From NCBI RefSeq assembly GCF_004361855.1, contig NZ_SNWQ01000008.1, positions 1-64,000 on the forward strand: 64,000 bases of DNA. Reading direction: 5' to 3'. Made by a program: the position numbers and the translations under genes. Source of the stretch: Kribbella caucasensis. Lineage in GTDB: Bacteria > Actinomycetota > Actinomycetes > Propionibacteriales > Kribbellaceae. Shown piece after piece: positions 34,996 through 43,115 of this stretch (the first letter of the stretch is position 1; each line of letters begins with the position of its first letter). The notes under the pieces were generated by a model, which saw nothing but the letters and a program-made list of their open reading frames with translations, ran no database searches and was not told the origin of the DNA.

Positions 34996-36396
34996 ATGAG
35001 TTCAAATGTTACTGATCAAAAAGTGAGGGAGTCGCTGGTGGCCGAGGACGTTCCGCCGCAGGACGGTCCGACCGTCTCGTCGGCGTGGCTGGCCGAGCAG
35101 ATCGACGAAGCCAGCGCGGCCGGGATCGCCGCCTCGATCGCCCGGCTCGTCCGGCATGGCGACCTGGCTCCGCAGACGCGGTTGCCGACCGTTCGAGCGC
35201 TGGCGCCCCGGCTCGATGTCAGCCCTGCCACGGTGTCCGCGGCCTGGATGACCTTGCGGAAACAGCGGGTCCTGGCCGGTGGTGGCCGGCAGGGCACCTG
35301 GGTGCTCGGCGGCCTCGCGGTTCCCCGGCCGGCGCGGTACGAGAACGTCTCCCGGCTCTGGCCGAACCAGACGCTCAACCTGACCCGGGCGGTGCCCGAT
35401 CCGCTGTTGATGCCGGACCTGTCGACTGCCTTCCAGCACGCGCTCCGCGATCCGTCGGTGCATTCGTACGAGGTCGTGTCGATCAGCGACCCGCTGCGCG
35501 CGGCCGCCGAGGAAAGCTGGCCGTTCCCCGCCGAGCACTGGATGTGCGTGAGCGGTGGGTACGAAGGCCTGCTGCTGCTCCTGCGCACCACGGTCGTCCC
35601 CGGCGAGTACGTCGCCATCGAGGAGCCGGCCACGCCCCGGCTGCTCGACATCCTCGACAACGTCGGAGCCCGCGCGATCCCGGTGGCGACGGATCAGGAC
35701 GGGCCGGTGCCGGCGTCGTTGCGGGAGGCGCTGCGGAGCGATCCCGTTGCCTTCGTCTACGAGCCTCGGAGCAGTTCGCGTCTCGGCGCCTCGGTGACAC
35801 CCGAGCGCCGGGACGAACTGGTGTCGTTGCTCGCCGGCACGGACACGTTGGTGATCGAGGACGACGGCCTCGGCGAGCTGAGCGCCTTCCCGTACTACGG
35901 GGTGGCGGCGGCGCTGCCCGAGCGGAGCGTCCTGGTCCGCAGTTACTCGAAGTCCCACTCCCCCGATCTACGGCTCGGCATCATGGCCGGCGCCGCGGAA
36001 CCGATCGAACGCGTCAGGGTCTATCGGCAGTTCGGTTCGGGCTGGACGAGCCGGTTCCTGCAGAACGCGCTGGCCTGGTTGCTGATGGACGAGGACACCA
36101 AGGTCGCGGTCGACCGGGCACGGACGGCGTACCAGGAACGGCGGGAACAGTTGATCGGGTTGTTGAAGGTCCAGGGGGTCGAGTCCGATGGGGTGGACGG
36201 GCTGGCGGTCTGGGTTCCGGTGCTGAGCGAGCACGAGGCACTGCTGGTGCTGGCCTCGCATGGGATCGCGGTCGCCGGCGCAGGCGCGAGCTGGACCAGG
36301 CCAGGACCGCCCGCGATCCGGGTCGCGATCGGCCTGGAGATTCCCGAACCGGAGCGAGTCGCGGCCGCGATCGCCCTCGCCGTCCAGGCCCGCTAG
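34996..36396 (+). CDS. MocR/PdxR-type GntR-aminotransferase regulator
   Basis: A 466-residue fusion. The N-terminal GntR winged helix is about residues 25-110 (LPTVRALAPRLDVSPATVSA, AWMTLRKQRVLAGGGRQGTW). A class-I aminotransferase-like effector domain is about 140-465, with the PLP-binding Lys in VRSYSKSHSPDLRLG and Asp-Asp in LVIEDDGLGELSAF. It would sense PLP or an amino compound. It is divergent from the decarboxylase-like/amidase/ABC operon, which it most likely regulates. ATG 34996 is used rather than an upstream in-frame start at 34972 because the region before it looks like promoter. The first codons are unusually AT-rich. Confidence 0.92.
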   Translation: MSSNVTDQKVRESLVAEDVPPQDGPTVSSAWLAEQIDEASAAGIAASIARLVRHGDLAPQTRLPTVRALAPRLDVSPATVSAAWMTLRKQRVLAGGGRQGTWVLGGLAVPRPARYENVSRLWPNQTLNLTRAVPDPLLMPDLSTAFQHALRDPSVHSYEVVSISDPLRAAAEESWPFPAEHWMCVSGGYEGLLLLLRTTVVPGEYVAIEEPATPRLLDILDNVGARAIPVATDQDGPVPASLREALRSDPVAFVYEPRSSSRLGASVTPERRDELVSLLAGTDTLVIEDDGLGELSAFPYYGVAAALPERSVLVRSYSKSHSPDLRLGIMAGAAEPIERVRVYRQFGSGWTSRFLQNALAWLLMDEDTKVAVDRARTAYQERREQLIGLLKVQGVESDGVDGLAVWVPVLSEHEALLVLASHGIAVAGAGASWTRPGPPAIRVAIGLEIPEPERVAAAIALAVQAR

Positions 36397-36412
36397 CCGG
36401 CGGATTGTTGCC

Positions 36413-37267
36413 CTAGGCGTCGTTCTCGTCTTCGTCCAGGTCCAGGCCGATTGGGCGGATCAGGCCTTCTTGGGCGACGGAGGCGATCAGGCGGCCGTCT
36501 TCGGTGAAGAGGCGGCCGGTGGCGAAGCCGCGAGCGCCGGAGGCCGACGGCGACGCTTGGTCGTAGAGCAGCCACTCGTCGGCGCGGAACGGGCGGTGGA
36601 ACCAGAGGGCGTGGTCGAGAGAGGCCGGCTGGATCCGCCGATCGCCGATGATCAGGCCATGTGGCAACAAGCTTGCCCCGAGCAACGTCAGGTCGCTGGC
36701 GTAGGCGAGAACGCAGGCGTGTAAGGACGGTTCGTCGGAAAGCTTGCCGGCGGCCCGGATCCAGAACTGCCGGCCAGTCACGCCGGCCAGCCGGACGTCT
36801 AGCGCGGCCCACTCGCGGTTCCAGTCGTCGGCCTTGCGGCTCGAGGCGGCTTCCAGCACCGAGGCGAGCGTCGGCGCCTCCTCCGGCGGGACCAGGTCAT
36901 CCGGCGTCGGGTCCTGATGGTCCAGGCCGGGCTCGGGTCGCTGGAACGACGCGGACATGTAGAAGATCGGCTGGCCGTGCTGGGACGCGACGACGCGCCG
37001 GCTGCTGAACGTCTTGCCGTCCCTGGTCGGTTCCGGCCGGTAGACGATCGGTACGCCGGTGTCGCCGGGACGCAGGAAGTAGCCATGCAGCGAGTGCACG
37101 ATCCGCTCCGGCTCGACGGTCCGGGCGGCCGCGGCCAGCGCCTGGCCGAGCACCTGTCCCCCGAACACCCGTTGAAGGGCGGTCTCCGGCTGCCGGCCAC
37201 GGAACAGGTCGACGTCGATCATCTCCAGGTCGAGCAGGTCGACCAGATCCTCCAGGGATTCGGGCAT
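36413..37267 (-). CDS. tesB: Acyl-CoA thioesterase II
   Basis: A 284-residue double-hotdog thioesterase that hydrolyses acyl-CoA to free acid and CoA. The N-hotdog has VFGGQVLGQALAAAARTV and HSLHGYFLRPGD. The C-hotdog has PASLDHALWFHRPFRADEWL (catalytic Asp in LDHA), then GRLFTEDGRLIASVAQEGL. Start ATG 37267 aligns with the usual MPESLEDLVDLLDLE start; an in-frame ATG at 37297 is possible. Monocistronic, convergent with the MocR gene. Confidence 0.94.
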   Translation of the reverse strand: MPESLEDLVDLLDLEMIDVDLFRGRQPETALQRVFGGQVLGQALAAAARTVEPERIVHSLHGYFLRPGDTGVPIVYRPEPTRDGKTFSSRRVVASQHGQPIFYMSASFQRPEPGLDHQDPTPDDLVPPEEAPTLASVLEAASSRKADDWNREWAALDVRLAGVTGRQFWIRAAGKLSDEPSLHACVLAYASDLTLLGASLLPHGLIIGDRRIQPASLDHALWFHRPFRADEWLLYDQASPSASGARGFATGRLFTEDGRLIASVAQEGLIRPIGLDLDEDENDA

Positions 37268-37415
37268 GCCCCATCCTGACAGGTCGCGCCCCGCCATCCG
37301 CGCTGCGCAGTACCGGCTGTGGCTTCTCTCACTCCGGGGTTTTCGGTGAGCTTTCGGTTGCCGCCGGTAGCCTATAATTGAACGCTCAACCATCAACTAG
37401 CCGAGGAGTTCGCCT

Positions 37416-37874
37416 GTGAGTCCCGTATCGCCGATCCGCCCCGTCCACGCCGCCCGCGACCTGGTCCTGCTGCTCGCCAGGGTCGGTCTGGGCATCGTGT
37501 TCATCGCGCACGGGTGGCAGAAGTTCAGCACCAACGGCCTGGACAAGACCGCGGCCGCATTCGACCAGATGGGCGTGCCGGCCCCGACGCTGTCCGCGTA
37601 CTACGCGGCCGCGGTCGAGCTCGTCGGCGGCGCCGCGCTGATCCTGGGCGCCCTGACCACCGTGGCCGGCGTGCTGCTGGCCCTCGACATGGCCGGCGCG
37701 TTCCTCTTCGTCCATGTGTCGAACGGCGTGTTCGTCGCGGAAGGCGGCTGGGAGCTCGTCGTCATCCTCGGCCTGCTCTCGCTCACCCTCGCCGTCACCG
37801 GGCCCGGCAAGATCGCCGTCGACCGCTTCCTGACCCGCTCCTCCTCGGGCTCACGCTCAGCAGTCCACGCCTGA
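37416..37874 (+). CDS. DoxX-family membrane protein
   Basis: A 152-residue protein with four hydrophobic segments. The DoxX motif LLARVGLGIVFIAHGWQKF at the start is followed by VELVGGAALILGALTTVAGV, ALDMAGAFLFVHV and LVVILGLLSLTLAVTG. GTG start at 37416 with GAGG upstream. Related proteins in mycobacteria act in thiol-oxidative-stress membrane complexes; the role here is unknown. Confidence 0.9.
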   Translation: MSPVSPIRPVHAARDLVLLLARVGLGIVFIAHGWQKFSTNGLDKTAAAFDQMGVPAPTLSAYYAAAVELVGGAALILGALTTVAGVLLALDMAGAFLFVHVSNGVFVAEGGWELVVILGLLSLTLAVTGPGKIAVDRFLTRSSSGSRSAVHA

Positions 37875-37876
37875 AC

Positions 37877-37914
37877 GTGCTGAAGGGGCCCCGCGCACGG
37901 GGCCCCTTCAGCAC
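37877..37914. terminator. Bidirectional terminator hairpin
   Basis: A perfect 17-bp stem (GTGCTGAAGGGGCCCCG) with loop CGCA lies between the convergent DoxX and PAC2 genes. It ends 3 bp after the DoxX stop on one side and 8 bp before the PAC2 stop on the other. Confidence 0.9.
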
Positions 37915-37921
37915 GCAAGTC

Positions 37922-38836
37922 TCAGTTGTCGTCGTCGCGGTTCAGCTCGGCGAGGAACTGTTCGACCTCGGCGCCCAGCTCCTCGGCCGACGGCGTAGAG
38001 CCGGCCAGCAGGCTGCCACGGCTGACCGAGCCCGCGGCGGCGTCGTACTGCGTTTCCAGCGCGCTCACCACAGCGGCCGCGTCCTCTGACTGCTCGACCT
38101 GCTCGTCGACCATCCGGCCGGTGACCGCGGCCTCGTCGAGCAGCGCCTTGCTAGGGAGCAGCAGGCCGGTCGCCGCGGAGATCGCGTGCACGAGCGCCAG
38201 CGCGGCACCCGGGAACCGGTTCTCGGCCAGGTAGTGCGGCACGTGCACGGCGAAGCCCATCGCGTCCTTGCCCGCCTCACCGAGACGGACCTGCAGCATC
38301 GTCCCGGCGCTCGCGGGCAGCCGCATCTCGCCGTCCCAGATGTTCGAGCGGGTGACCAGCTCCGGCCGGGTCGCGTGCGCGGTCATGCCGAGCGGGCGGG
38401 TGTGCGGCACCCCCATCGGGATGCCGTGGACGCCGATCGTGAGCGTCACGTTGTACAGCTCGATCAGCTGGCGGACGGCCCCGGCGAACCGGTTCCAGTG
38501 GTTGTCCGGCTCGGCGCCTTCGAGCAGCAGGAACTCGACGCCCGCGTCGTCCGTCAGCAGGTGCAGATTCAGCTGCGGCGGCGTGTAGTCGATGAACCGG
38601 TCCTCGGCGAACGTCACCTCGGGCCGACGGGCCCGGTAGTCGTGCAGAAGATCGACGTCGAAGCGGGCCAGCAGCTTGTGGTCCAGCACCTCGAGCAGGT
38701 GGTCGGCGGTCACCCGGCCGGCCTGGCCGGCGTCCATGAACCCGTCGAGCGAATGCACCAGCACCTTCGGCGCGGCCGCCGGTCCGGTCGCCACCGACTC
38801 GTCGACGATCTCGTAGAGGTCGTCCGGTCGCAGCAT
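37922..38836 (-). CDS. PAC2-family protein
   Basis: A 304-residue protein of the PAC2 (proteasome-assembly-chaperone-like) family: VLVHSLDGFMDAGQAGRVTA, FIDYTPPQLNLHLL, FLLLEGAEPDNHWNRF, VHGIPMGVPHTRP and PHYLAENRFPGAALALVHAI. Actinobacteria use proteasomes and some PAC2 members are linked to them, but this bacterial branch has no proven role. The C-terminal 45 residues are acidic. Confidence 0.9.
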   Translation of the reverse strand: MLRPDDLYEIVDESVATGPAAAPKVLVHSLDGFMDAGQAGRVTADHLLEVLDHKLLARFDVDLLHDYRARRPEVTFAEDRFIDYTPPQLNLHLLTDDAGVEFLLLEGAEPDNHWNRFAGAVRQLIELYNVTLTIGVHGIPMGVPHTRPLGMTAHATRPELVTRSNIWDGEMRLPASAGTMLQVRLGEAGKDAMGFAVHVPHYLAENRFPGAALALVHAISAATGLLLPSKALLDEAAVTGRMVDEQVEQSEDAAAVVSALETQYDAAAGSVSRGSLLAGSTPSAEELGAEVEQFLAELNRDDDN

Positions 38837-38994
38837 CGTCGTTCTCCTTCACAGTGGCCAACAGGGCGGGGTAGGCACCTCTATCCTGCCTTCTCCTCAG
38901 TCAACGCCCTCGCTCCGGGCAGGAATTCCGGCTGCCCGGATCTTTCTTCCGGCTGTCCGGTTCCTGACACGGCGCCAGGCAGGGGAAGCGGTTT

Positions 38995-39008
38995 TGGAAA
39001 GCGCTTGC
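38995..39008. promoter_or_regulatory. LacI-type operator
   Basis: TGGAAAGCGCTTGC, centred on AGCGCT, is a close match to the TGGAAAGCGCTTTCCA-type operator used by actinobacterial LacI-family repressors. It lies about 12 bp before the start of the hydroxyacid-dehydrogenase gene, consistent with repression. Confidence 0.65.
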
Positions 39009-39020
39009 TAGGTTGCTGTT

Positions 39021-40046
39021 GTGCGCATTGACCCTGTCTCCGCCCCCGATCGGCTCACCGTGCTGCTGGCGATGAAGGAGCCCGGCCGGTCCCGCGTGCT
39101 GATCCCGCCGGTCCGCGACCGTCTCGAAAAGGTCGCTCAGGTACTGCGGGTGCAGGCCGACCGCACCTTCCTCGACGACCCCGCGATCCGGGCCGCCTTG
39201 GCCGACGTCGAGGTGCTACTCACGGGTTGGGGCTGCCCGCAGATCACGCCGGAAGTGCTCGACGCGGCCCCGAAACTGCGAGCGATCGTGCACGCGGCCG
39301 GCTCGGTGAAGGGCTTCGTCTCACCGGTCGCGTTCGAACGCGGCATCCAGGTGTCGTCGGCGGTCGTGGCGAACGCGTTGCCGGTGGCCGAGTTCACCGT
39401 CGCGGCGATCGTGATGAGCGGAAAACGGGCCTTCCGCCTCAACGCGGAGTACAAGGCGACCAGGCGGCGGCCGGATCCGACCAGCGCGCCGGGGAACTAC
39501 CGCACGACCGTCGGGCTGCTCGGCGCCTCGCGGATCGGCCGGATGGTCGCCGAACGACTGCGCGGCTTCGACCTCGAAGTACTGATCAGTGATCCGTATC
39601 TGTCCGCCACTGACGCCGCCGCGCTCGGCGCCGACCTGGTCGGGCTCGACGACCTGTTCAGCCGCAGCGACGTCCTGAGCGTGCACGCGCCGCTGCTGCC
39701 CGAGACCGTCGGGCTCGTGGACGGGCGGCTGCTCGGTCTGCTCCGCGACGGGTCGGTGCTGATCAACACCGCTCGCGGCAAGATCATCGACGCCGACGCG
39801 CTCGAGCGCGAGTGCGTCGCCGGCCGGATCGACGCCGTCCTCGACGTGACCGACCCCGAACCACTGCCGCCGGACTCGAAGCTCTTCGACCTGCCCAACG
39901 TCTTCATCACCCCGCATTCGGCCGGTGCGGTCGGCAACGAGGTCGCCCGCCTCGGCGAGCTCGCGGTCGGCGAGATCGAACGCCTCGCCACCGGCCAACC
40001 CCTCCAACACGCCATCAGCCCGGAAGACCTAGGAAGGATCGCTTGA
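39021..40046 (+). CDS. D-isomer-specific 2-hydroxyacid dehydrogenase
   Basis: A 341-residue NAD(P)-dependent oxidoreductase. NAD-binding VGLLGASRIGRMVAERL (GxSxIG form), catalytic Arg in INTARGKIIDADAL, Glu in VTDPEPLPPDS and His in ITPHSAGAVGNE are visible. It overlaps the downstream DUF2264 gene by one base (TGATG), so the two act together, probably on a sugar acid released from polysaccharide. A LacI-type operator precedes it. Confidence 0.92.
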   Translation: MRIDPVSAPDRLTVLLAMKEPGRSRVLIPPVRDRLEKVAQVLRVQADRTFLDDPAIRAALADVEVLLTGWGCPQITPEVLDAAPKLRAIVHAAGSVKGFVSPVAFERGIQVSSAVVANALPVAEFTVAAIVMSGKRAFRLNAEYKATRRRPDPTSAPGNYRTTVGLLGASRIGRMVAERLRGFDLEVLISDPYLSATDAAALGADLVGLDDLFSRSDVLSVHAPLLPETVGLVDGRLLGLLRDGSVLINTARGKIIDADALERECVAGRIDAVLDVTDPEPLPPDSKLFDLPNVFITPHSAGAVGNEVARLGELAVGEIERLATGQPLQHAISPEDLGRIA

Positions 40047-41944
40047 TGAGCCGCCTCGTCCTGCCTGATACCGATCGTGTGTTGTCCCGCCAGACCGGCT
40101 GGGTCCGGGCCCACTGGGAGGCCCTCGCCGACCATTTGCTCGACTCGCTGGTGCCGTACTTCTCCCCCGGCGCCGCTCGCGTCGTCCTGCCCGGCCGGCT
40201 GAGCCGCTCGGGTGCGGCGTCGGACGAGCTCGAGGGGTTCGCTCGGTCATTCATGCTGGCCGCGTTCCGGATCGGCGGGGTCCAGGGCCAGGGTTGCGAG
40301 AAGCTGATCGAGCGGTACGCCCGTGGTGTCGCCAACGGCGCGAACCCGGACCACCCGGAGGCCTGGCTGCGGCTCACCCCGCGGTCGCAGCAGATGGTCG
40401 AGGCCGCGGCGATCGCGGTCGCTTTGCACGAGACCCGCGAGTGGATCTGGGAACGGCTCGACACCCGCGCCCAGGAACACGTCGCGGAATGGCTCGGCGG
40501 GTTCATCGGATCGACCACGCACGACAACAACTGGCGGTTGTTCCAGGTCGTCAGCGAGCAGTTCCTCGCGTCCGTCGGCGCGCCGTACTCGAGGGAGGAC
40601 ATCGAGGGCGGCCTCGACCGGATCGAGGACTGGTACGTCGGCGACGGCTGGTACTCCGACGGAGACGGGCAGGCCTTCGACAACTACATCGGCTGGGCCA
40701 TGCACCTGTACCCCGGTCTCTGGACCCGGATGGCGGCGGCCACCCCGGGAACGGAGTACGAGGACCGGCTGAAGGTCTACCGGGAGCGGATCGTGCTGTT
40801 CCTGGAGGACGCGGTCCACCTGGTCGGGAACGACGGTGCGCCGGTGTACCAGGGGCGTTCGCTGACATATCGGATGGCGGCGGCCACGCCGTACTGGATG
40901 GGGGCGCTGCTCGACGCCTCGCCGTTGTCGCCGGGGCAGACGCGTCGGCTCTGCTCGGGGATCGCGCGTCACTTCGTGCAGCACGGCGTACCGGATGAGC
41001 GCGGACTGCTCACTCTCGGTTGGTACGACACGTTCCTGCCGACCACCCAGTCGTACTCCGGCCCCGGCTCGCCGTACTGGGCCAGCAAGGGGTTCATCGG
41101 ACTGCTGCTGCCGCCGTCGCACCCGGTGTGGACGGATCCGGAAGGGACCGTGCCGCTCGACGATGCGGACCAGGTCCGTGCGATGCCGGCGCCTGGGTGG
41201 ATCGTGCACGCGAGCCGGCACGACCAGGTGGTGCGACTGATCAACCACGGCTCCGACAAGGCACCCCTTGCCGAGCCGGACGGCGTGGAGCCGGCTGTCG
41301 ACTCGCACTACGACCGGTTGGCGTACGCGAGCCACGCGGGACCGGATCTCGCCGACAACGCCCCGCGGATCGACAACCTGATCTCGCTCGTCGACGCGCA
41401 GGGCCGGTCCAGCACGCGCGGGCGGATCCGTCGGCTTGGGATCGGGTCGCGGACGGCCGGGTCCTGGCACAAGGCGTGGCTGGGCGCCGACGGTCCGTGG
41501 CCGATCGAGACCGTCTCGGTCGTGCACGGCGGTTGGGAGATCAGGTGCGCCCTGGTGGACGGACCGGCCGGTGCGCTGGTGCGCAGTGGTGGGTACGCCG
41601 TCGCGGGCGAGTCCTTGCCTGAAGCAACCGCTGGATCGGGGTGGGCGAGCGCGCGGAACGACGACGGGTTGATGTCCGCAGTCGTCGGCCTGCACGGGTA
41701 CGCCGAAGCGGGTGTGCACCGGGGATTCGGGGTGAACGCGTTCGGCCCGCACTCGGCCACGCCGTACCTGACCGCCGGGCACGACGGTGAGCCGAAAGTC
41801 CTTGTGCACGCTGTGTTGCTGACCCGTGACGCGATCCCACCGGAGGGTCTCGCGGACGCGATCCAGGTCACCGTCGAGGGTCGCGAGATCACCATCACAC
41901 TTCCCGGTGGCGATGCTGAGATCGTCCGCCTGGGGAGCCGCTGA
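40046..41944 (+). CDS. DUF2264-domain protein, putative polysaccharide-related hydrolase
   Basis: A 632-residue soluble protein. The N-terminal DUF2264 domain (about 20-370) has LEGFARSFMLAAFRIGG, GGFIGSTTHDNNWRLFQ, DWYVGDGWYSDGDGQAFDNY and GRSLTYRMAAATPYW. The C-terminal beta-rich domain has heparinase/lyase-like character. DUF2264 proteins are predicted (alpha/alpha)6 barrels found in sugar-acid and polysaccharide gene clusters. No signal peptide. Co-translated with the dehydrogenase. Confidence 0.9.
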   Translation: MSRLVLPDTDRVLSRQTGWVRAHWEALADHLLDSLVPYFSPGAARVVLPGRLSRSGAASDELEGFARSFMLAAFRIGGVQGQGCEKLIERYARGVANGANPDHPEAWLRLTPRSQQMVEAAAIAVALHETREWIWERLDTRAQEHVAEWLGGFIGSTTHDNNWRLFQVVSEQFLASVGAPYSREDIEGGLDRIEDWYVGDGWYSDGDGQAFDNYIGWAMHLYPGLWTRMAAATPGTEYEDRLKVYRERIVLFLEDAVHLVGNDGAPVYQGRSLTYRMAAATPYWMGALLDASPLSPGQTRRLCSGIARHFVQHGVPDERGLLTLGWYDTFLPTTQSYSGPGSPYWASKGFIGLLLPPSHPVWTDPEGTVPLDDADQVRAMPAPGWIVHASRHDQVVRLINHGSDKAPLAEPDGVEPAVDSHYDRLAYASHAGPDLADNAPRIDNLISLVDAQGRSSTRGRIRRLGIGSRTAGSWHKAWLGADGPWPIETVSVVHGGWEIRCALVDGPAGALVRSGGYAVAGESLPEATAGSGWASARNDDGLMSAVVGLHGYAEAGVHRGFGVNAFGPHSATPYLTAGHDGEPKVLVHAVLLTRDAIPPEGLADAIQVTVEGREITITLPGGDAEIVRLGSR

Positions 41945-41994
41945 CCGGGGTGGTGGGGCGGGGAAGGAATCGAAAACTGTCGTACGGTCTTGGT

Positions 41995-42408
41995 ATGAAC
42001 GAAGCAAGTGTCACCGACGTCCTCGCCGAGGCCGTCCGCACCGACCCGAGTACCGAGAACCAGGAGAAGTTGTGGTCGGCAACTTTCTCGCTGGAGCGCT
42101 GGTGGTTCGTGCAACGGGGTTCGGACGACAACCCGCAGCCGTTCGTCGGGGTGCACCAGGACCAGCCGTTCCTGATGGCGTTCACCTCGGCGGAGCGGGC
42201 CCGCGAGTTCGCCGTGGTCAACGGGCTCGCGGCCGCCGACGAGGACGTGCTGGTGCTCGCGCTCGCGCCTCAGGAGGCGGTCGTGCAGGCGCCGGTGTGG
42301 TTGCAGCAGGGCATCGCCGCGATCACCTTCGACCACGGAATCAGTGGGTACTTCGCTCCGCTCGGTAACCTCCCCGCGATCCGCTCACACGTGGTCAGCG
42401 TCGGCTGA
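41995..42408 (+). CDS. Hypothetical protein (SseB-like in character)
   Basis: A 137-residue acidic soluble protein from ATG 41995. The pattern WSATFSLERWWFVQRGSDDN, FLMAFTSAERAREFAVV and GIAAITFDHGISGYFAPL resembles SseB-N-type proteins of actinobacteria, but the match is not firm. It stands alone between the DUF2264 gene and the ferritin gene. Confidence 0.6.
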   Translation: MNEASVTDVLAEAVRTDPSTENQEKLWSATFSLERWWFVQRGSDDNPQPFVGVHQDQPFLMAFTSAERAREFAVVNGLAAADEDVLVLALAPQEAVVQAPVWLQQGIAAITFDHGISGYFAPLGNLPAIRSHVVSVG

Positions 42409-42419
42409 AAAGCACTCGG

Positions 42420-42438
42420 TTAGGGCAGCCTCGCCAAC
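42420..42438. promoter_or_regulatory. IdeR/DmdR iron box upstream of ferritin
   Basis: The 19-mer TTAGGGCAGCCTCGCCAAC matches the actinobacterial iron-box pattern TTAGGTTAGGCTAACCTAA at 12 of 19 positions, including TTAGG, AG, CT and CC. It is centred about 46 bp before the ferritin ATG. In mycobacteria IdeR with iron activates the ferritin gene from such upstream sites. Confidence 0.7.
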
Positions 42439-42474
42439 GGTGAGAAAGCAGGGCCTGCGGACTACGGTGTCCTC

Positions 42475-43005
42475 ATGAGTACGTACGTGAAACTCCTGCA
42501 AGAACAGATCCGTAACGAATTCACGGCGTCGCAGCAGTATCTGGCTGTGGCTGTCTGGTATGACGACCAGGATCTGCCCCGGCTGGCGGCGCACTTCTAC
42601 AAGCAGGCGCTGGAAGAACGTAACCACGCGATGATGATGGTCCAGTACCTGCTCGACAAGGACATCCGGCCGCACGTGCCCGGTATCAACAACGTCGTAG
42701 ACGACTTCAAGACCGCGCTGGAACCGCTGGAGCTCGCGCTGCAGCAGGAGATCACGGTCACGAAGCAGATCGAGGGGCTGGCCAAGACCGCGCGGGACGA
42801 GGGCGACTACATCGGCGAGCAGTTCATGCAGTGGTTCCTCAAGGAGCAGGTCGAAGAGGTCTCGATGATGACGACCCTGCTCAACGTCGCGAAGCGGGCC
42901 GGTGACAACCTGTTCCACCTGGAGGACTTCATCAACCGCGAGGCGGTCGGCGACGAGGGTTCCGAAGACCCGACCGCTCCCACCGCGGCCGGTGGCAGGG
43001 TCTGA
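42475..43005 (+). CDS. Ferritin (BfrB-like)
   Basis: A 176-residue non-haem ferritin that stores iron as ferric oxide in a 24-mer. Ferroxidase residues are visible in LQEQIRNEFTASQQYLAVAV (Glu), ALEERNHAMMMVQYL (Glu-x-x-His), GEQFMQWFLKEQVEE (Glu, Gln) and LEDFI. No haem-ligand Met in the bacterioferritin position. A 20-residue acidic tail extends beyond the core. Likely iron-regulated through the upstream IdeR/DmdR box. Confidence 0.94.
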   Translation: MSTYVKLLQEQIRNEFTASQQYLAVAVWYDDQDLPRLAAHFYKQALEERNHAMMMVQYLLDKDIRPHVPGINNVVDDFKTALEPLELALQQEITVTKQIEGLAKTARDEGDYIGEQFMQWFLKEQVEEVSMMTTLLNVAKRAGDNLFHLEDFINREAVGDEGSEDPTAPTAAGGRV

Positions 43006-43029
43006 CCTGTCTTTCTGCGGGAGTTCCGG

Positions 43030-43052
43030 GCCGCCGTCATGCGCACGGCGGC
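43030..43052. terminator. GC-rich hairpin between convergent genes
   Basis: Stem GCCGCCGT/ACGGCGGC with a 7-base loop lies 25 bp after the ferritin stop. No T tract. Just beyond, the 20-mer GCCGGTGCCGTTGGCAACTA occurs twice in tandem with one change (about 43077-43121), overlapping the end of the convergent DUF2207 gene. Confidence 0.45.
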
Positions 43053-43115
43053 CTCCGGCCCGGCCTGTCTGCCATGACCGGTGCCGTTAGCAACTAGCGC
43101 CGGTGCCGTTGGCAA

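Noticed and set aside
29049..36396. Natural-product cluster with a self-resistance ThrRS
   Set aside because: No biosynthetic core enzyme (PKS, NRPS or similar) is near; the neighbours are transport and nitrogen metabolism.
37877..37914. Long perfect inverted repeat as a transposon end
   Set aside because: It lies exactly between two convergent stop codons with no duplicated flank; a bidirectional terminator fits better.
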